Assembly: GCF_036669915.1 (NCBI RefSeq)
Contig: NC_089319.1
Location: 9,084,080 to 9,148,079 of the forward strand
DNA from: Pocillopora verrucosa
Taxonomy: Eukaryota; Cnidaria; Anthozoa; Scleractinia; Pocilloporidae
Direction of reading: 5' to 3'
Length of the DNA stretch: 64,000 nt
Shown here: in pieces, positions 22,488 through 33,698 of the stretch
Layout of the letters: every line of letters starts with the position of its first letter
Numbering within the stretch: the first letter of the stretch is position 1
Notes under the pieces: model-generated
The model's input: the letters and a program-made list of their open reading frames with translations, nothing else
What the model was told of the DNA's origin: nothing
Database searches by the model: none
Translations under genes and position numbers: made by a program

Positions 22488-23934
22488 GCTCTCAGATTTT
22501 GTGAACCGTGAGGGACTGGGAAGAGGGGACTCACATGATCTTGAAGATGAAAATCACGAGTCATAGTTTTGTTTATTTCTCAAGGGAGTAGGATTCCCCG
22601 AGCAACTTCGCATTTTATGGATAACCTTTAACTGAAAAATGTAAAACAAATCGACATGCACTTGTTACAGAAATACCAGGTGGTCTCACTCATAGGTCAG
22701 GAGCTGAGGTCTCTCTCTAATGGCTCTTTTCTTTTCTCGTTTTCCTTTGCATTGTACCTTCTAAACCGAGAAACTGAGTAGAAGTCTGCTTCACTTTTGC
22801 ACCAGATTATTTCATCTTCAACTTGCAATTAAATGCGCGGCTAAAGTATATTATCTCAAAATACAAAAAGATTGCCAGAGGCAACTGACATGCCATAAAG
22901 GAGCACTGGGATACCTTAGAATGGATAAGCATGAAAACGAATTGCATGCACAAATGAAGCACCTGAAAAATTGAAGCTATTTTTTTTAGAGATGTTCAAA
23001 AGCTATCAATAGCCTTTTCTAGTGCGAATATAAAAAACAGATGACAATACAAAAATAAGAAATGATTTTATTAATCACCTGCCGACTGAAAGCGCGATTT
23101 GCATTTTTTTTTCCCAAAACATCACAATGGAAAAAAGGGTTCTTCTCTTCCAGTTTCTCGTTAACATCAGTTTGTATACGGTAGATCAGAACTGTTCGAG
23201 TTGAAATTCATTTTAAAGCTACTACAAATTATGTTTATTGTATGCAAACACTGTAGTTACTCACGCCCATGTTCTTCCCTTAGTTGCAGGCTGATGCAAG
23301 CCCTCATGGTGAGGAAAAGTTCCGGCAAATTCACAAAGGATTTAATTCCTAAAACCCAAATTATACTTTACGTGGGTCGTAGAAACAGTTATAAGGGATG
23401 TTATTCCGGAAAATAAAAATGGCTTAAGGCGATTGTTCACCTTCTTCTCCTTCTATAAATTGTCCGACTATTTTTCATATTTACCTTTTTTTTTGGTTCA
23501 TGAAAACAAAGACATAAGGATCGCTAAGACAACAAAAGTTTCTCTCCCCAAATTCGGATAGAAATCGAGCCAGTACACCTCTGTATCTCGAGAGATTCAT
23601 TGACCTCGTCTCCGTTAGCCCCTTAACTCTTAAAGTGACCAGAAAGTAATTTCTCTTTACTATACCAAAACACTTTCGAGCAAGAACGATACGAGGAAAA
23701 AAAGAAAATATCGAAGGTGCATTTTTTTAATTTTTGCAACAAATTCTCAGCGTCAAATTATGACAGACAGTATGAAGAACTGATACTTAGTTCTTGGGAG
23801 TGAAACAGTCAGTACCGATAAAAAGTTATAAGTCGCAGCGAAAAGTTATTCCGTGAGATACGATAATTTTTTTTAACCCACGTTGCTGCCAGAGAATTTT
23901 GTGAGACTTTTTCAGGACCGACATCATTTATCAG

Positions 23935-24190
23935 CTGAAAGGGGGGAGGGGAGAGAGAGGGGCGTTTGTTGGAGCCAATCTTGGTTATGTCACGACAAAA
24001 TTTACTGATCTCTCCATAAGACCCTGTAACATTCTCATGACCCTCCCCCCCTCATCATCGGTAGTCAATTTTATATAGTCCCCCCCTTAAACTCTGTTGG
24101 TGAAGACTGATCCCTTCCCGTTCCTCCTTTAAACCATGTGACCCTCCCCCCCTAAAAATCCTCCGCACCCCGCTACCCTTGGCGATAAAA
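23935..24190 (+). repeat. Direct repeat, copy 1
   Basis: C-rich segment sharing with 24655-24890 the order: GGTTATGTCACGACAAAATT/GGCCATGTCACAGTAAAATT, then CTGATC, AATGATCCCC-like blocks, TTAAACT-CGTTAG-like block and CATGTGA/TATGTGATCCCC. Diverged, non-coding. Confidence 0.6.
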
Positions 24191-24654
24191 ATTACTAGTC
24201 CCTTATTGCTCCTATTTGGAGCAGAGCAGTACAAATAAAAGGTTTGTGGCAGACACCTTTTGGTGTAAATTTATTGTTTCCTCGTTATCACAACCACATC
24301 TCGACCTAAAGTTACCTTGATATATCAATCAAGATGTTCTTTTTAAAACCGTTTTTCAAAAAAACTTTCCTTATAATGGCTTCACGAGTATAATTTTAAC
24401 CACAGCCATTAAAAATAATCGGTTTTAATTCGACAAGCAACAATATTCCCAACTATTTTTTTGTGACCAGTGAACGCGAAAATTCGACTCCGATGATGCA
24501 CGTGTCACACACTGAGCATTAAGTACAGTGTACCATGTTTGGTTGGTATCAATAACAAACCAGAAAAAAAGGCCAAGTATTTCTTTTCTTGACGTAAACC
24601 AGGAAACTGAGTCGAGAACAGGAAGGGCTTATGGACTGGTCATTACTTTTGTAT

Positions 24655-24890
24655 AGTTAGGGGATTTTGGCCATGTCACAGTAAAATTTACCTGATCCCC
24701 TCATGAGGCTATGTGATATTCCAATGATCCCCTTTATTGGCAGTGAATTGGCTGTAAACTTTCTACAGTCTCTCCTTAAACTTCGTTAGCGACGTAGCTA
24801 CGACTGCTTCCCCCCTGTTCCCCCTTGAAAACTATGTGATCCCCTCAAAATCAACCACTTCCCCCCGTGAGATAAACAGTGAATGATCCC
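24655..24890 (+). repeat. Direct repeat, copy 2
   Basis: Partner of 23935-24190, offset by about 700 bases and in the same orientation. Confidence 0.6.
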
Positions 24891-25203
24891 TTACTGGTAA
24901 AAAGCTAAGAAAAATTAGTGTTCAAAGACAAATCGCGTGTGATGGAATAAATTTTCGTCGCTTAGCGTCAAAAGTTTCGGGTAGGTACCTATAAAAGAAA
25001 GAATACCACGCAATTGAAACTGTAAAACAACGAAAGAAAGTTCGCTCTATTTTTTTATGTTTATCTTTTTCAGCGGGTTGTAAACCCGTCCAAATGAACA
25101 CTCGACCCAGTTTCCCTGCTTCACGTTCAGGCATAGAGAACATGGCTTGCTCCTTTATGCCTTAATATTCGACAAGGTGTTGTTGTGCATGCGTTGCCAC
25201 TTT

Positions 25204-27573
25204 TTAGTTCACTGAGAGCACTGCCAAGATCCTCCGCTGACCAATAAAGCTCATTCTCGCATGCTGAACGGCAAGATTATCAACGACTAAAACGTCGCCA
25301 TTTTGCCAACGGAAACCGACAGCGCACGACCAAGTAACGGCTCTAATGTGCTGAAGAACTGCGGGCTCAACTTCGCTTCCATCACCATAGTAGGTCTGGT
25401 AGGCATACTGATGACTTGGTAGATTATAGTCTTTAAACCTGAAAACAGGGGAACTATTTTTAAAAAAAGAAAGAAAAGGGTTCAAAAACAAACCAAATGA
25501 CTGTCCGGCTTAAAATGTCGGCTTTCTCTTAGAGGGTTCACCATGAATTTCTTGTCTCACAACGTAATAGTTTCCAATCCTTAACCGTGAACGGTAGGTA
25601 TGTACTTGGCATATTTTCCCATAGACAGTACAAAAAAATAGAACCCTGACGAACGTTGAGGAATCACCATTTTCTTCAGTTACTGCGACTTCTCTTTGAT
25701 CATTCAAATCTCTGTTTTCATTTCCGCAAACGGCAAAGAACATTGCAATATAAAGGATACAAAGATGGTATCACAGGTGCACAGCATTACCAACCTTGGC
25801 ATTTCTTGCAAGTGTGAAGTATGATGGGATTGAATCTGGTTAAACCAAACTGTCTCCCCAGTCTCCGGGTGTTTGAGCAAGGCGGGTAACACTTGCCAGT
25901 AAACCAGTGCTCCAGAAGGCTCCCACTTATAACTAAAACCATTTTGCTGTAAGAAACGTTCAGCAGTCTGGAAATAAAATGAAAAAGAACTTCTGTGTTA
26001 ATTCTTAAATCTAGCGTCGCCTCTAGTTTATAAAAGCTATTGCAACTCGTTACAAACCTTCGTGTCCTCAGTCATAAAAACATCTTGCCATGGAAGGTAG
26101 GCACCAGGCCCTCGTGAAGGAGCATAACGAACATAGCGTACTCCCTTTTTGTCGAAACTTTGGACAATTTTCGGGTCCAAGCGTGAAAGTATATCACTAC
26201 TTCTTACGAGCGGTGTCTCTCCTCCACAATCCTTTCCTGGCTCTTGTTGGCAAAAGAACAAAAGCTGCGAAAATATAAAAAAGACAACAGTTAGTGTGAA
26301 GAGGCATGAGACAAGAACTCAAACAGTGTATCAATCTGACGGTTGTACATAGCTTATTTTAATTTCTGAAACTAGAAGCGATTAGGGCTGTAACATGATT
26401 TTTCCTGTATCCAAATGGAATTCTACATCTCTCTCGCACTTTTGCTCCCCTGCATTCATAATAACTGCGATAGAGAATTGCTGTGAAATATCACGATGCG
26501 AGATGATGCTACACAAATCGAGTTTCTTGATAATCGCCTGTTTTGACTGGTTGCCTGATTATCGTCTTTTCTATGATGGATCGTGTAGAGTGCTTTATTA
26601 CGAATTTTTTTAAACTCGTTTAGCTTTGACTGATTATTCCGAAATCCTTGTGTGGGTCTTGTGCACGAGACTGTGCAAGACCAAAAACGAAGCTTAACTT
26701 TTGAGTAGCTTGTAATTCTACTTTCTCGAACTATAACTTCCGTCAGCGATCATGCTTGGGTTTGTCTACTGACCCTGGTTAGGACCAACGACAGAGTTCC
26801 TGTTTTGGTTGTTGTGTTCGGAGATCGGCCTTGTGTTTGATAAAAATATCACGTGCCTTAAGTTTGAATCCGACAAAAAATTGATCCAAATTAAAAGAAA
26901 TTCTGACAATCAGTACTAGGACTAAAATGAGATGGGACTATTCCAACTAAAGTCTTGGCAAACACCTAGATTTAATCAAAGGTGTTACATCATATTCGGT
27001 CCAATATGAAAAAAGAGTTACCTTAGCAGGGTACACTGGACTATATGCCATCTCATTATGAAACTCAATGATAGCTTCCGGCGGCTCATCACTTGCTGTA
27101 TATGTCCCAGAGTTCTTATCGAGTTCTTGACGTTCCACAGCACCACCTTCATAAGCCATTCCCTTGTAGCCGAGCCCTTGAGTCAGATTAGAGAAGTCAG
27201 CGGCTGTCTTAAGTGGGAGGTTTCGAATCAAAACAGCGCCGTTGTGAGGCAGATTTTCCTGTAGATACCCCCGGCAACTGGTGACACAGTCTTCCATGGA
27301 TTCGAGGCCTGAATGTTCGATTTTTATCGCGTGCGGAAATGTATCTGTGGGGGCAGATAACGCTTCGGGGAATCCATCCCCGGTAGAACCCGGCAAAAAT
27401 TTCTTGCCCGCTAATCTGGGCGACGTGGAAGGTTGAATTTCTACTGGTGTTAACGCTGTAATTCTTGGCCCAACATGATTAGATTCTTGTGCTTTCGTTG
27501 TCAGGGGACATGTTGATGAAGTGCTCAGAGGCGCTAAGGGAAGTTTGAACCTTCGAAGTGATCTCAGCAGCAT
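25204..27573 (-). CDS. TauD/TfdA-family Fe(II)/2-oxoglutarate-dependent oxygenase (clavaminate-synthase-like), four exons
   Basis: Minus-strand exons 27573-27022, 26264-26058, 25967-25795 and 25438-25204 join in phase (0, 0, 2) to 388 aa. The fold is recognised by the iron-binding HxE motif in IIEFHNEMAYSP (His172, Glu174), the distal histidine in LAVQHARM (His370) and the 2-oxoglutarate-binding arginine in GQRRIL (Arg379/380). GETPLVRSSDILSRL and GETVWFNQIQSHH are typical of the TauD/clavaminate-synthase-like branch that includes plant At3g21360. These enzymes hydroxylate or desaturate small substrates; the substrate here is unknown. The first 70 residues (MLLRSLRRFKLPLAPLSTSS, rich in Arg, Ser and Leu) look like a mitochondrial targeting peptide. 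In-frame ATGs up to 27660 would lengthen the N-terminus; I chose 27573 because it begins the targeting-like segment. The donor after exon 3 (GTTGGT) is weak but is the only one in phase. Confidence 0.82.
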
Positions 27574-27660
27574 CTCTTTTAAGAAGCGTTGATAACTGTA
27601 CGTTTCTACAATAACAAATTTCATCAACTGAAATGAATGTGTACTTACCATGGGGATCAA

Positions 27661-29210
27661 ATATTATTTCAATCACACCTTACAGAGGATTCTTGAAAAA
27701 GTTCTCTTTTTGAAATTTGATTACCAACTACCGTATAACTGTAAAGATAATTTTTGAATTTCTTTTCTGAGCCTCCAGAGTTCGGTGTCAGCGCTAAAAA
27801 GCTCGACAAAGAAACGAAATTTAAAAAAATAATGTCACGTACGGCGTGACAGGAGTTGTCTTTCAATATCTCGCTGCCATAGAAGGCTTGAAAGAGGGTT
27901 GATACGCAGCATGAAAATCCAACTGAATTAGATTAATCTGGCTGTTTTTCATCATAGGAAACAAGCATCCTTGAAGAAGTTAAACAGATAATGATTGCTC
28001 AACATCAATTAAATGAGCGTTTATGGAGATTTATGGTCTCAACAAATTAATTTTTTGTGGTTTTCTTTACGTCGAAGGTAATTTAACATGTCGAAGAGAC
28101 GGACTGAACATTTCTTGGCCAAGCCACCATGTTTCTTTTGATCATTCGCTTTATAGTACATCGCATGTTCTACAAAATGATTACGATTGGTGAAGTTACA
28201 TACAAGAGAGAGGATTGTGAGATTCATTTATAGAAGTGAAAATTGCTGGCTGGAACAAGTTTGACCTCAGTTGCAATTACCTCTGTATCACTTGATCAGA
28301 AATTCCACTTCAGATTTGTTTCTTGTTAGATGGCCGTGATTTACTTTTCAGATTTTCACAGAACATTAAAAAAAGCGATCTCTGGATTAGAGAATAGCTT
28401 CCTGGTTTAGTGTAAACAATCTGTTACCTAACTGACCCCTGATACGACAATTTATCTTAAATTGTTATCTTAGATGAAATCTCATCGTTTCCTTAAGCTC
28501 ATTCTTGGCATGCTAAAAGTTCCGGCGATTAAACGAAGCAGCCACTCGTAACAGCGATAATTTGAGCCATTTTTGAGGTTGGATAACCGACATTTCCGAC
28601 TCAGACAAAGGGTACGACCTTTCTTGTGAAAATAAGTTGTTTGCACGATAGTTAAAAATAATTTCAATTCACTTGAAACGCCCTTTTTGCGATGGGTTAT
28701 TGCATCTCGAAGGTGGACTACTGGATTCACAAGTGGGATTCTTTGAAAGGCGAATGCAACGGCAATATTTTATTTAACGAATAGATTCCAAGTTGCCGTG
28801 CGTCTGTCCAATAATAGATCACAGATGACGTCAAAATGTGGTAAGAACAAAAAAAGAGGCACACGAGGTCACTGATTGTCTTACCACATATATATAGATA
28901 GATAGATATATATATATCTGTTTATATCATGCATTCAACACACTATCTCTATTCTGATTGGCCGAAAGCATACAGTGTATTTTCGAAATCAGCCCTCGGG
29001 ACGTCATCTACCAGCAGATTATACAATAATCACGTTAAGGACACTCAAGGTCACGAATAATCATGTCATGTATGACCGCGATTTCTGACGGTAATCATGT
29101 CAAATTCGCGCACGTTTTGTGTTGCTCGCTGATTTTTAAATTTTAACACGTTTAAAAATAAATTATCAGTTCCCCTAACTATCGTGACCATTTTTTTTTC
29201 GGTCAATGTG
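27661..29210. other. Intergenic, no gene seen
   Basis: AT-rich DNA with short open frames only. There is a GATA/TATA microsatellite at about 28887-28920. From about 28930 the sequence (CTGATTGGCCGAAAGCATA and neighbours) looks like the outer part of a transposon that may extend into the palindrome at 29214-29368. Confidence 0.5.
28887..28920. repeat. GATA/TA microsatellite
   Basis: Alternating TA and GATA units. Confidence 0.85.
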
Positions 29211-29213
29211 TAA

Positions 29214-29368
29214 TAAAACAATTATTAGATTCGGTTTTTGTGATATCCAGAATAATCAAGGTCTCGGTAACATTATCACTAGCCTCAGCCTTTGGCTTCG
29301 GCTGATAAACCCTTCCTCGACTTTGATTATTCTGGATATCACAAAAATCTCATCCAAAAATTGTTTTA
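29214..29368. repeat. Large foldback (palindromic MITE)
   Basis: Left arm 29214-29268 and right arm 29316-29368 are reverse complements with only a few mismatches over about 53 bases; the perfect core is TGTGATATCCAGAATAATCA against its complement. The loop of about 47 bases carries its own small hairpin (AGCCTCAGCC...GGCTTCGGCTG). The structure is that of a foldback/MITE element. Confidence 0.85.
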
Positions 29369-29572
29369 CAATTCTTATTTATCTACTTTTTCGCTCTTTA
29401 TGGTATGCAACATCACGTTGTTTACAATTCTAACATAATTAGGCCAATAGAACTTGAGCAAACTTATTAGAGCTTTGACAACTATCTCCCTTTTTATAAT
29501 ATAATGTAAATTTTATATGACATTAGGCATCCAGATGGGATATAAATTATTTCATAGTAATATAATTGTCTA

Positions 29573-30900
29573 CAGGAGCCAATGTGGGCTCCTGTCATAT
29601 ATAAAAAGAACAATGATTATTACAAACATATTAATTGATAAAAGAACTATGATCATTTTTATCATCATTAATTTTGAGGTTCAATTTTAGATAATTGATG
29701 CTGAATATATGTTTATGAAGATTTTTTGAATTTGCTACAAAATTTTGATTCCTTCAAATCCACTGGTGAATTATCATACTTCTGCTCCATGATACTTAAC
29801 CAGGAATTTTCCATAGTTTTTCATACTATAACTAATATGTGCATTTGATGTAGATCGAGTATTACAAGAATGAATATTGTAATTTGTTTTAAGGAAATCT
29901 TTGTAAAACTTCAGTAGTTTATCATGGGAGTACAAGTACAATAATATTGGTGTGCAACATATGCTAAGTTCATAGACTGTTTAATTTACCTAGGGTAATA
30001 AATAGAGGTCTACTTTCTTGCTTATAAGCAGAGAATTAGGTCATTACTCTGATTATTTTCTTTTATTTAAAACATATAGGTCTTAATATAGTGGGAAAAG
30101 TGTTTGTTCATTTGTGATTAAAATAAATTAAATAGGGATACATCATGGTGTAATGTATATTTTGGAAAGATTTTAGGGGTGGAAAGTGTCTTGTCTCAGA
30201 AATTATTCCTGTTAGTATTGATATTTTCATTGTTATTTGATTTATATGGTATTTCCAAGATAGCTCTTTATCTAAAAACAAACCTATAAATTTTGAGTAT
30301 TTAACTTGCTCAATTTCTTGCCCATTATCGAAATTTTAATTTTTTTAATTACCATCTTATTTTTTTAGGCCTGAAAATCATGTATTGGGTTTTCTCAACA
30401 TTGAGTGAAAGTTTGTTTGCTGCCCACCAAGTTGTAACTTTATAGAGGTCAAGGTTCAAAACATCTTATAACTTCTCAATAACTTAGGAACAGATTTGTA
30501 TCATCAGCAAAGAGAGGAAATGATAATAGTTTTTAATATTTTGATATGTCATTTATATGCAACTGAAATAGGAGAGGTCCTAGAGCTGACCCTTGAGATA
30601 GACCACAAGAGAATAGTAAACTGTCTGATCTTGCTGTTTTACATTTAACCATTTGCCTTCTGTCTTGCAGGTGATTTTTAAACCAATCGAGGGCAACCTC
30701 TCTTATTTCATAATTTTCTAGTTTATATTTCATTTAAATTGTGTTAGTTGGTTTTTCGATAAGCTTTTTACATGGCCTATATTTAACTTTCCTTGATTTT
30801 AGAATTCCTTCTGTCACCCAAGGTGTGCCAGCCTCTTTACAGTTTTTCACCTATTATTGGTATATTTTCATCAAATTTTTCTCAGAAACAACTGTGGGCC
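29573..30900 (-). mobile_element. Decayed non-LTR retrotransposon (CR1/L2-like) with reverse transcriptase remnants
   Basis: On the minus strand, about 30880-30740 reads like the linker before RT (PWVTEGILKSRKVKYRPCKK after ignoring frameshifts). Positions 30733-30533 encode RT motifs (VALDWFKNHLQDRRQMVKC, then GLSQGSALGPLLFQLHINDI). After one in-frame stop comes the catalytic box FADDTNLFLS (about 30512-30486). The downstream part is full of stops. A perfect 8-bp hairpin (CAGGAGCC/GGCTCCTG, 29573-29594) may mark the 3' UTR. It is inactive. Confidence 0.8.
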
Positions 30901-30959
30901 TCGTGGGGATCTGCCTTTTCACAAATATTTTCCCAATCTTCATTTTTTAAATCCAGACA

Positions 30960-33698
30960 ACGTTTGTTGATAGCTTCTTTGATTTCTTTACTATGTAGAA
31001 AACCTCGAAATGGACAACTCGCTAAAATGGGTTCTTTTCATCAAAGTAAGCGGTCAGATAACAAGTGATACGCTGTGGAAGTAAGGTGAGGTATTTTTAA
31101 TGAGAATTTGACTTTTTTTTTTCTTCCTTAGAGCGGTCGTGAATATTCCCATACAAACTCTTATAATTCTGCCATGACTGTTATTGCCCAAGATGATCAT
31201 CTCACAGCTGGAGCTTGGGCCGACTGTGCGTCAACTAACATTTCAAATTACTTTTGCGCTCTATGGCCTACACGACACACTGAGTTATTCACGAACGTAA
31301 TGGAGATTTCGCAAAGTTCACTAGGCAGATTTTGCAAATCATTTGCATATTTCCATTTCGCAAATTACAGATTTTCAATTCGTTTCGTTTCGTTTCGCAA
31401 ATCACAGTACCCCAAAATAATAATGGATACCTTTGATTCATAAAGTTATTAGCATGTTTGTTCTCGTCAATTTTTACCAAATCAATTTTGAAATCCCCCA
31501 GGAAATAACATTTTTTGTTTAATAATTCGCTATTCCTCGATCAAAAATTCTGCAAATGCTTCAGATGATCTGTTTACAATTGTCATTTGGAGGTTTACTT
31601 ATTATTCCTAAATCATAAACGATAAATTAAGCTATTGTTTAAAAAAAAAAACCTGTTTGCGATTTCAGCCGTGACAAATTAGCAATTTGCGTTTTTACTA
31701 TTGCTCCAAACTGTACGATTATTGAGGATTCTAGTGCGGGTCCCAAGTGTATTTGGATTAAGTGCCCGGGAAGAGACTTCGAAAAGGCGACATTAGTGGA
31801 GTATCTATTGTTCCCATCGAAATTCGTACGACGTGTTCACCCAAAATTTCCTAACTCGTTCGAGACTGCAGTCGATGATAAGGACGTGGTCACGCACTCG
31901 GAGTGCTGTTATGCTGCGTGACAAACCCAGGCGAGAATTTAATGGCCGTATAACGCGAACAAGGCATAACTTATGGGCGGAAGAGTACACTGGATCGATT
32001 GACAATTTTTGAAAGATGGATACGTGAAATTCAGTTTAACTCTTTTGGTAACCTTGGATGTTCTATATCCATTCCTTAATTCGTTAAAGAGGGAAATTAG
32101 TTTGCATAAGAGTCACACGTCATTATGTCAAGCCTCCCATGGAGAGCAGTTGTTCGCATATGATCTTTCCACGACTGAGAGAAAAAAAACTCTTTCCCGC
32201 TCTCTAACGGGCCCTAAACTTCAGGATAGCGACCGACCCCTGGACGCTCCTGAATATCTCCGCTGCGCTTGAAATTTTCAAACACCGAATGTTGAATTTC
32301 TTTCAATAAAAATAATTGAAAACAAACATGGTTGTAATGTAGGCCGAGAAAATCCCAAGACACCGAGCCAGATAATTGCTGGTCAAATCAATAAATTTAT
32401 ACTTTTCCCATCTTCAGGTGTCTATGAGAACTATCGTTAATGTTTAGCCACTGGTGTCTCTCGGGCACCATTTTTCTACTTTTAAGACATAATCTGTCGC
32501 TAAATTATTCACCTTCCACATACTTCACATTTCAAACCTTTATAATTTTGTCCTCACCAAACCATTTGTTCGCAATTGATAGGCATACTAACCTTTTTTT
32601 TAGCCAGGCAAACTCTGCTTGAGACAGCAGCTTCGCTGTGAAGAAACGACGAGCCTGTTCGCGAAGCTCACAATTGCAGCTCTGAGATAACAATGCTATT
32701 TTAAGACCAAAGAAAATTTTGCATTTAATTGCATATGCATGTAATCGAGGTGAGACCTGATTATGTAATATAAGATGCTAGGTGAGACCTCAAATTGTTT
32801 GCATGCATGCAGTTCGACAAAGGCTGTGCCGTATTCCCACCTTTTCTAGAGCTTTTTTTCTATGAAAGGAACAGAAAGCAGGGGCCAGGCTTTTCAGTTT
32901 AAACGGGAAACAACGACTCCTGCCTGCTCTTTTCGCATCGTATCTCGCCTCAACCCTACTTCGACGATGCCACAGTCACGCAATGGTCACGACAACAAGA
33001 CTTGACTCATCAAGATAACAGACCAGCAGCATTTCTGGTTGCATTTTACAATGAACAATAAAAGAGCGGCAACATACACTCCAACCCGTCCAAAGGATCA
33101 AACATAAAACCAATTCGTCGATAACCAGACTGAAAAAGAAAATCATCATGTATCTTTTGAAAGATTTCAAACCCATGCGTTGAAGAACACATAGAGACTT
33201 CTAAAAATATCATGCATCACCTCTAAAAATGTTCATTGTAGAGGCCATATTTTAACTAATTTACAGAAATAACGATACAGGAGTAAACTCATAATCTCTG
33301 GTGAGCTGTGATCCAAATGAAACGGCATTAGTCATTGTAAGTACTCCAGGTCTTAATCGCTAATCAAATGAATATCAGAGATATATGACAAAAGTTCTTT
33401 GTGCTCTTTGGGAGGCATGCATCAGGAAATTCTTACATAATACTTCTTTCTTTATACCAAAGGATTTAAAATTGAACAAAATCTACATTCCATGGTCTAG
33501 TCAAGCCAACAAAATAAACTTTTCGCCGTAAGAAATTCACTGTTTCTACGTAAATTAAGGCTCAAATTCTCAGCTTCTTCTCCAGGTAAATAAAAACACT
33601 TGTTGCCTAGTTCATAATTCTAACTCCGCCATGCGGCTGTATTCCGCCGTGAAGGATCGGCGCCAGTCTGCTTTTCTCTCTATTCGATTATCTTGAGC
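30960..33698. other. Intergenic between the LINE remnant and FNBP4
   Basis: No gene is supported. A stretch of repeated TTTCGCAAAT-like units lies at 31300-31410. An unexplained open frame without an ATG runs from about 31660 to 31921 (contains GPKCIWIKCPGRDFEKATLV). FNBP4's 3' UTR and polyadenylation site should lie just below 33699, but I saw no clear signal. Confidence 0.4.

Larger units (their letters stand above)
22834..25203. other. Intergenic, repeat-bearing
   Basis: It contains the direct repeat pair at 23935-24190 and 24655-24890 and AT-rich filler. A plus-strand open frame at 23201-23416 shows no domain, and splicing it to the defensin-like exon 2 gives an immediate stop, so it is not included as a gene. 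Confidence 0.5.

Noticed and set aside
23201..23416. Third exon of the defensin-like gene
   Set aside because: Joining 22443 to the acceptor at about 23290 gives an immediate in-frame stop, and exon 2 already reads to a stop followed by a polyadenylation signal.
30793..31068. Plus-strand 91-codon frame
   Set aside because: Most of it is antisense to the decayed LINE on the minus strand.
31805..32005. Minus-strand frame with RPLNSRLGLSRSITALRVRD
   Set aside because: No domain recognised; overlaps the equally unexplained plus-strand stretch. Either could be transposon-derived, and only the plus-strand stretch is kept as a weak finding.
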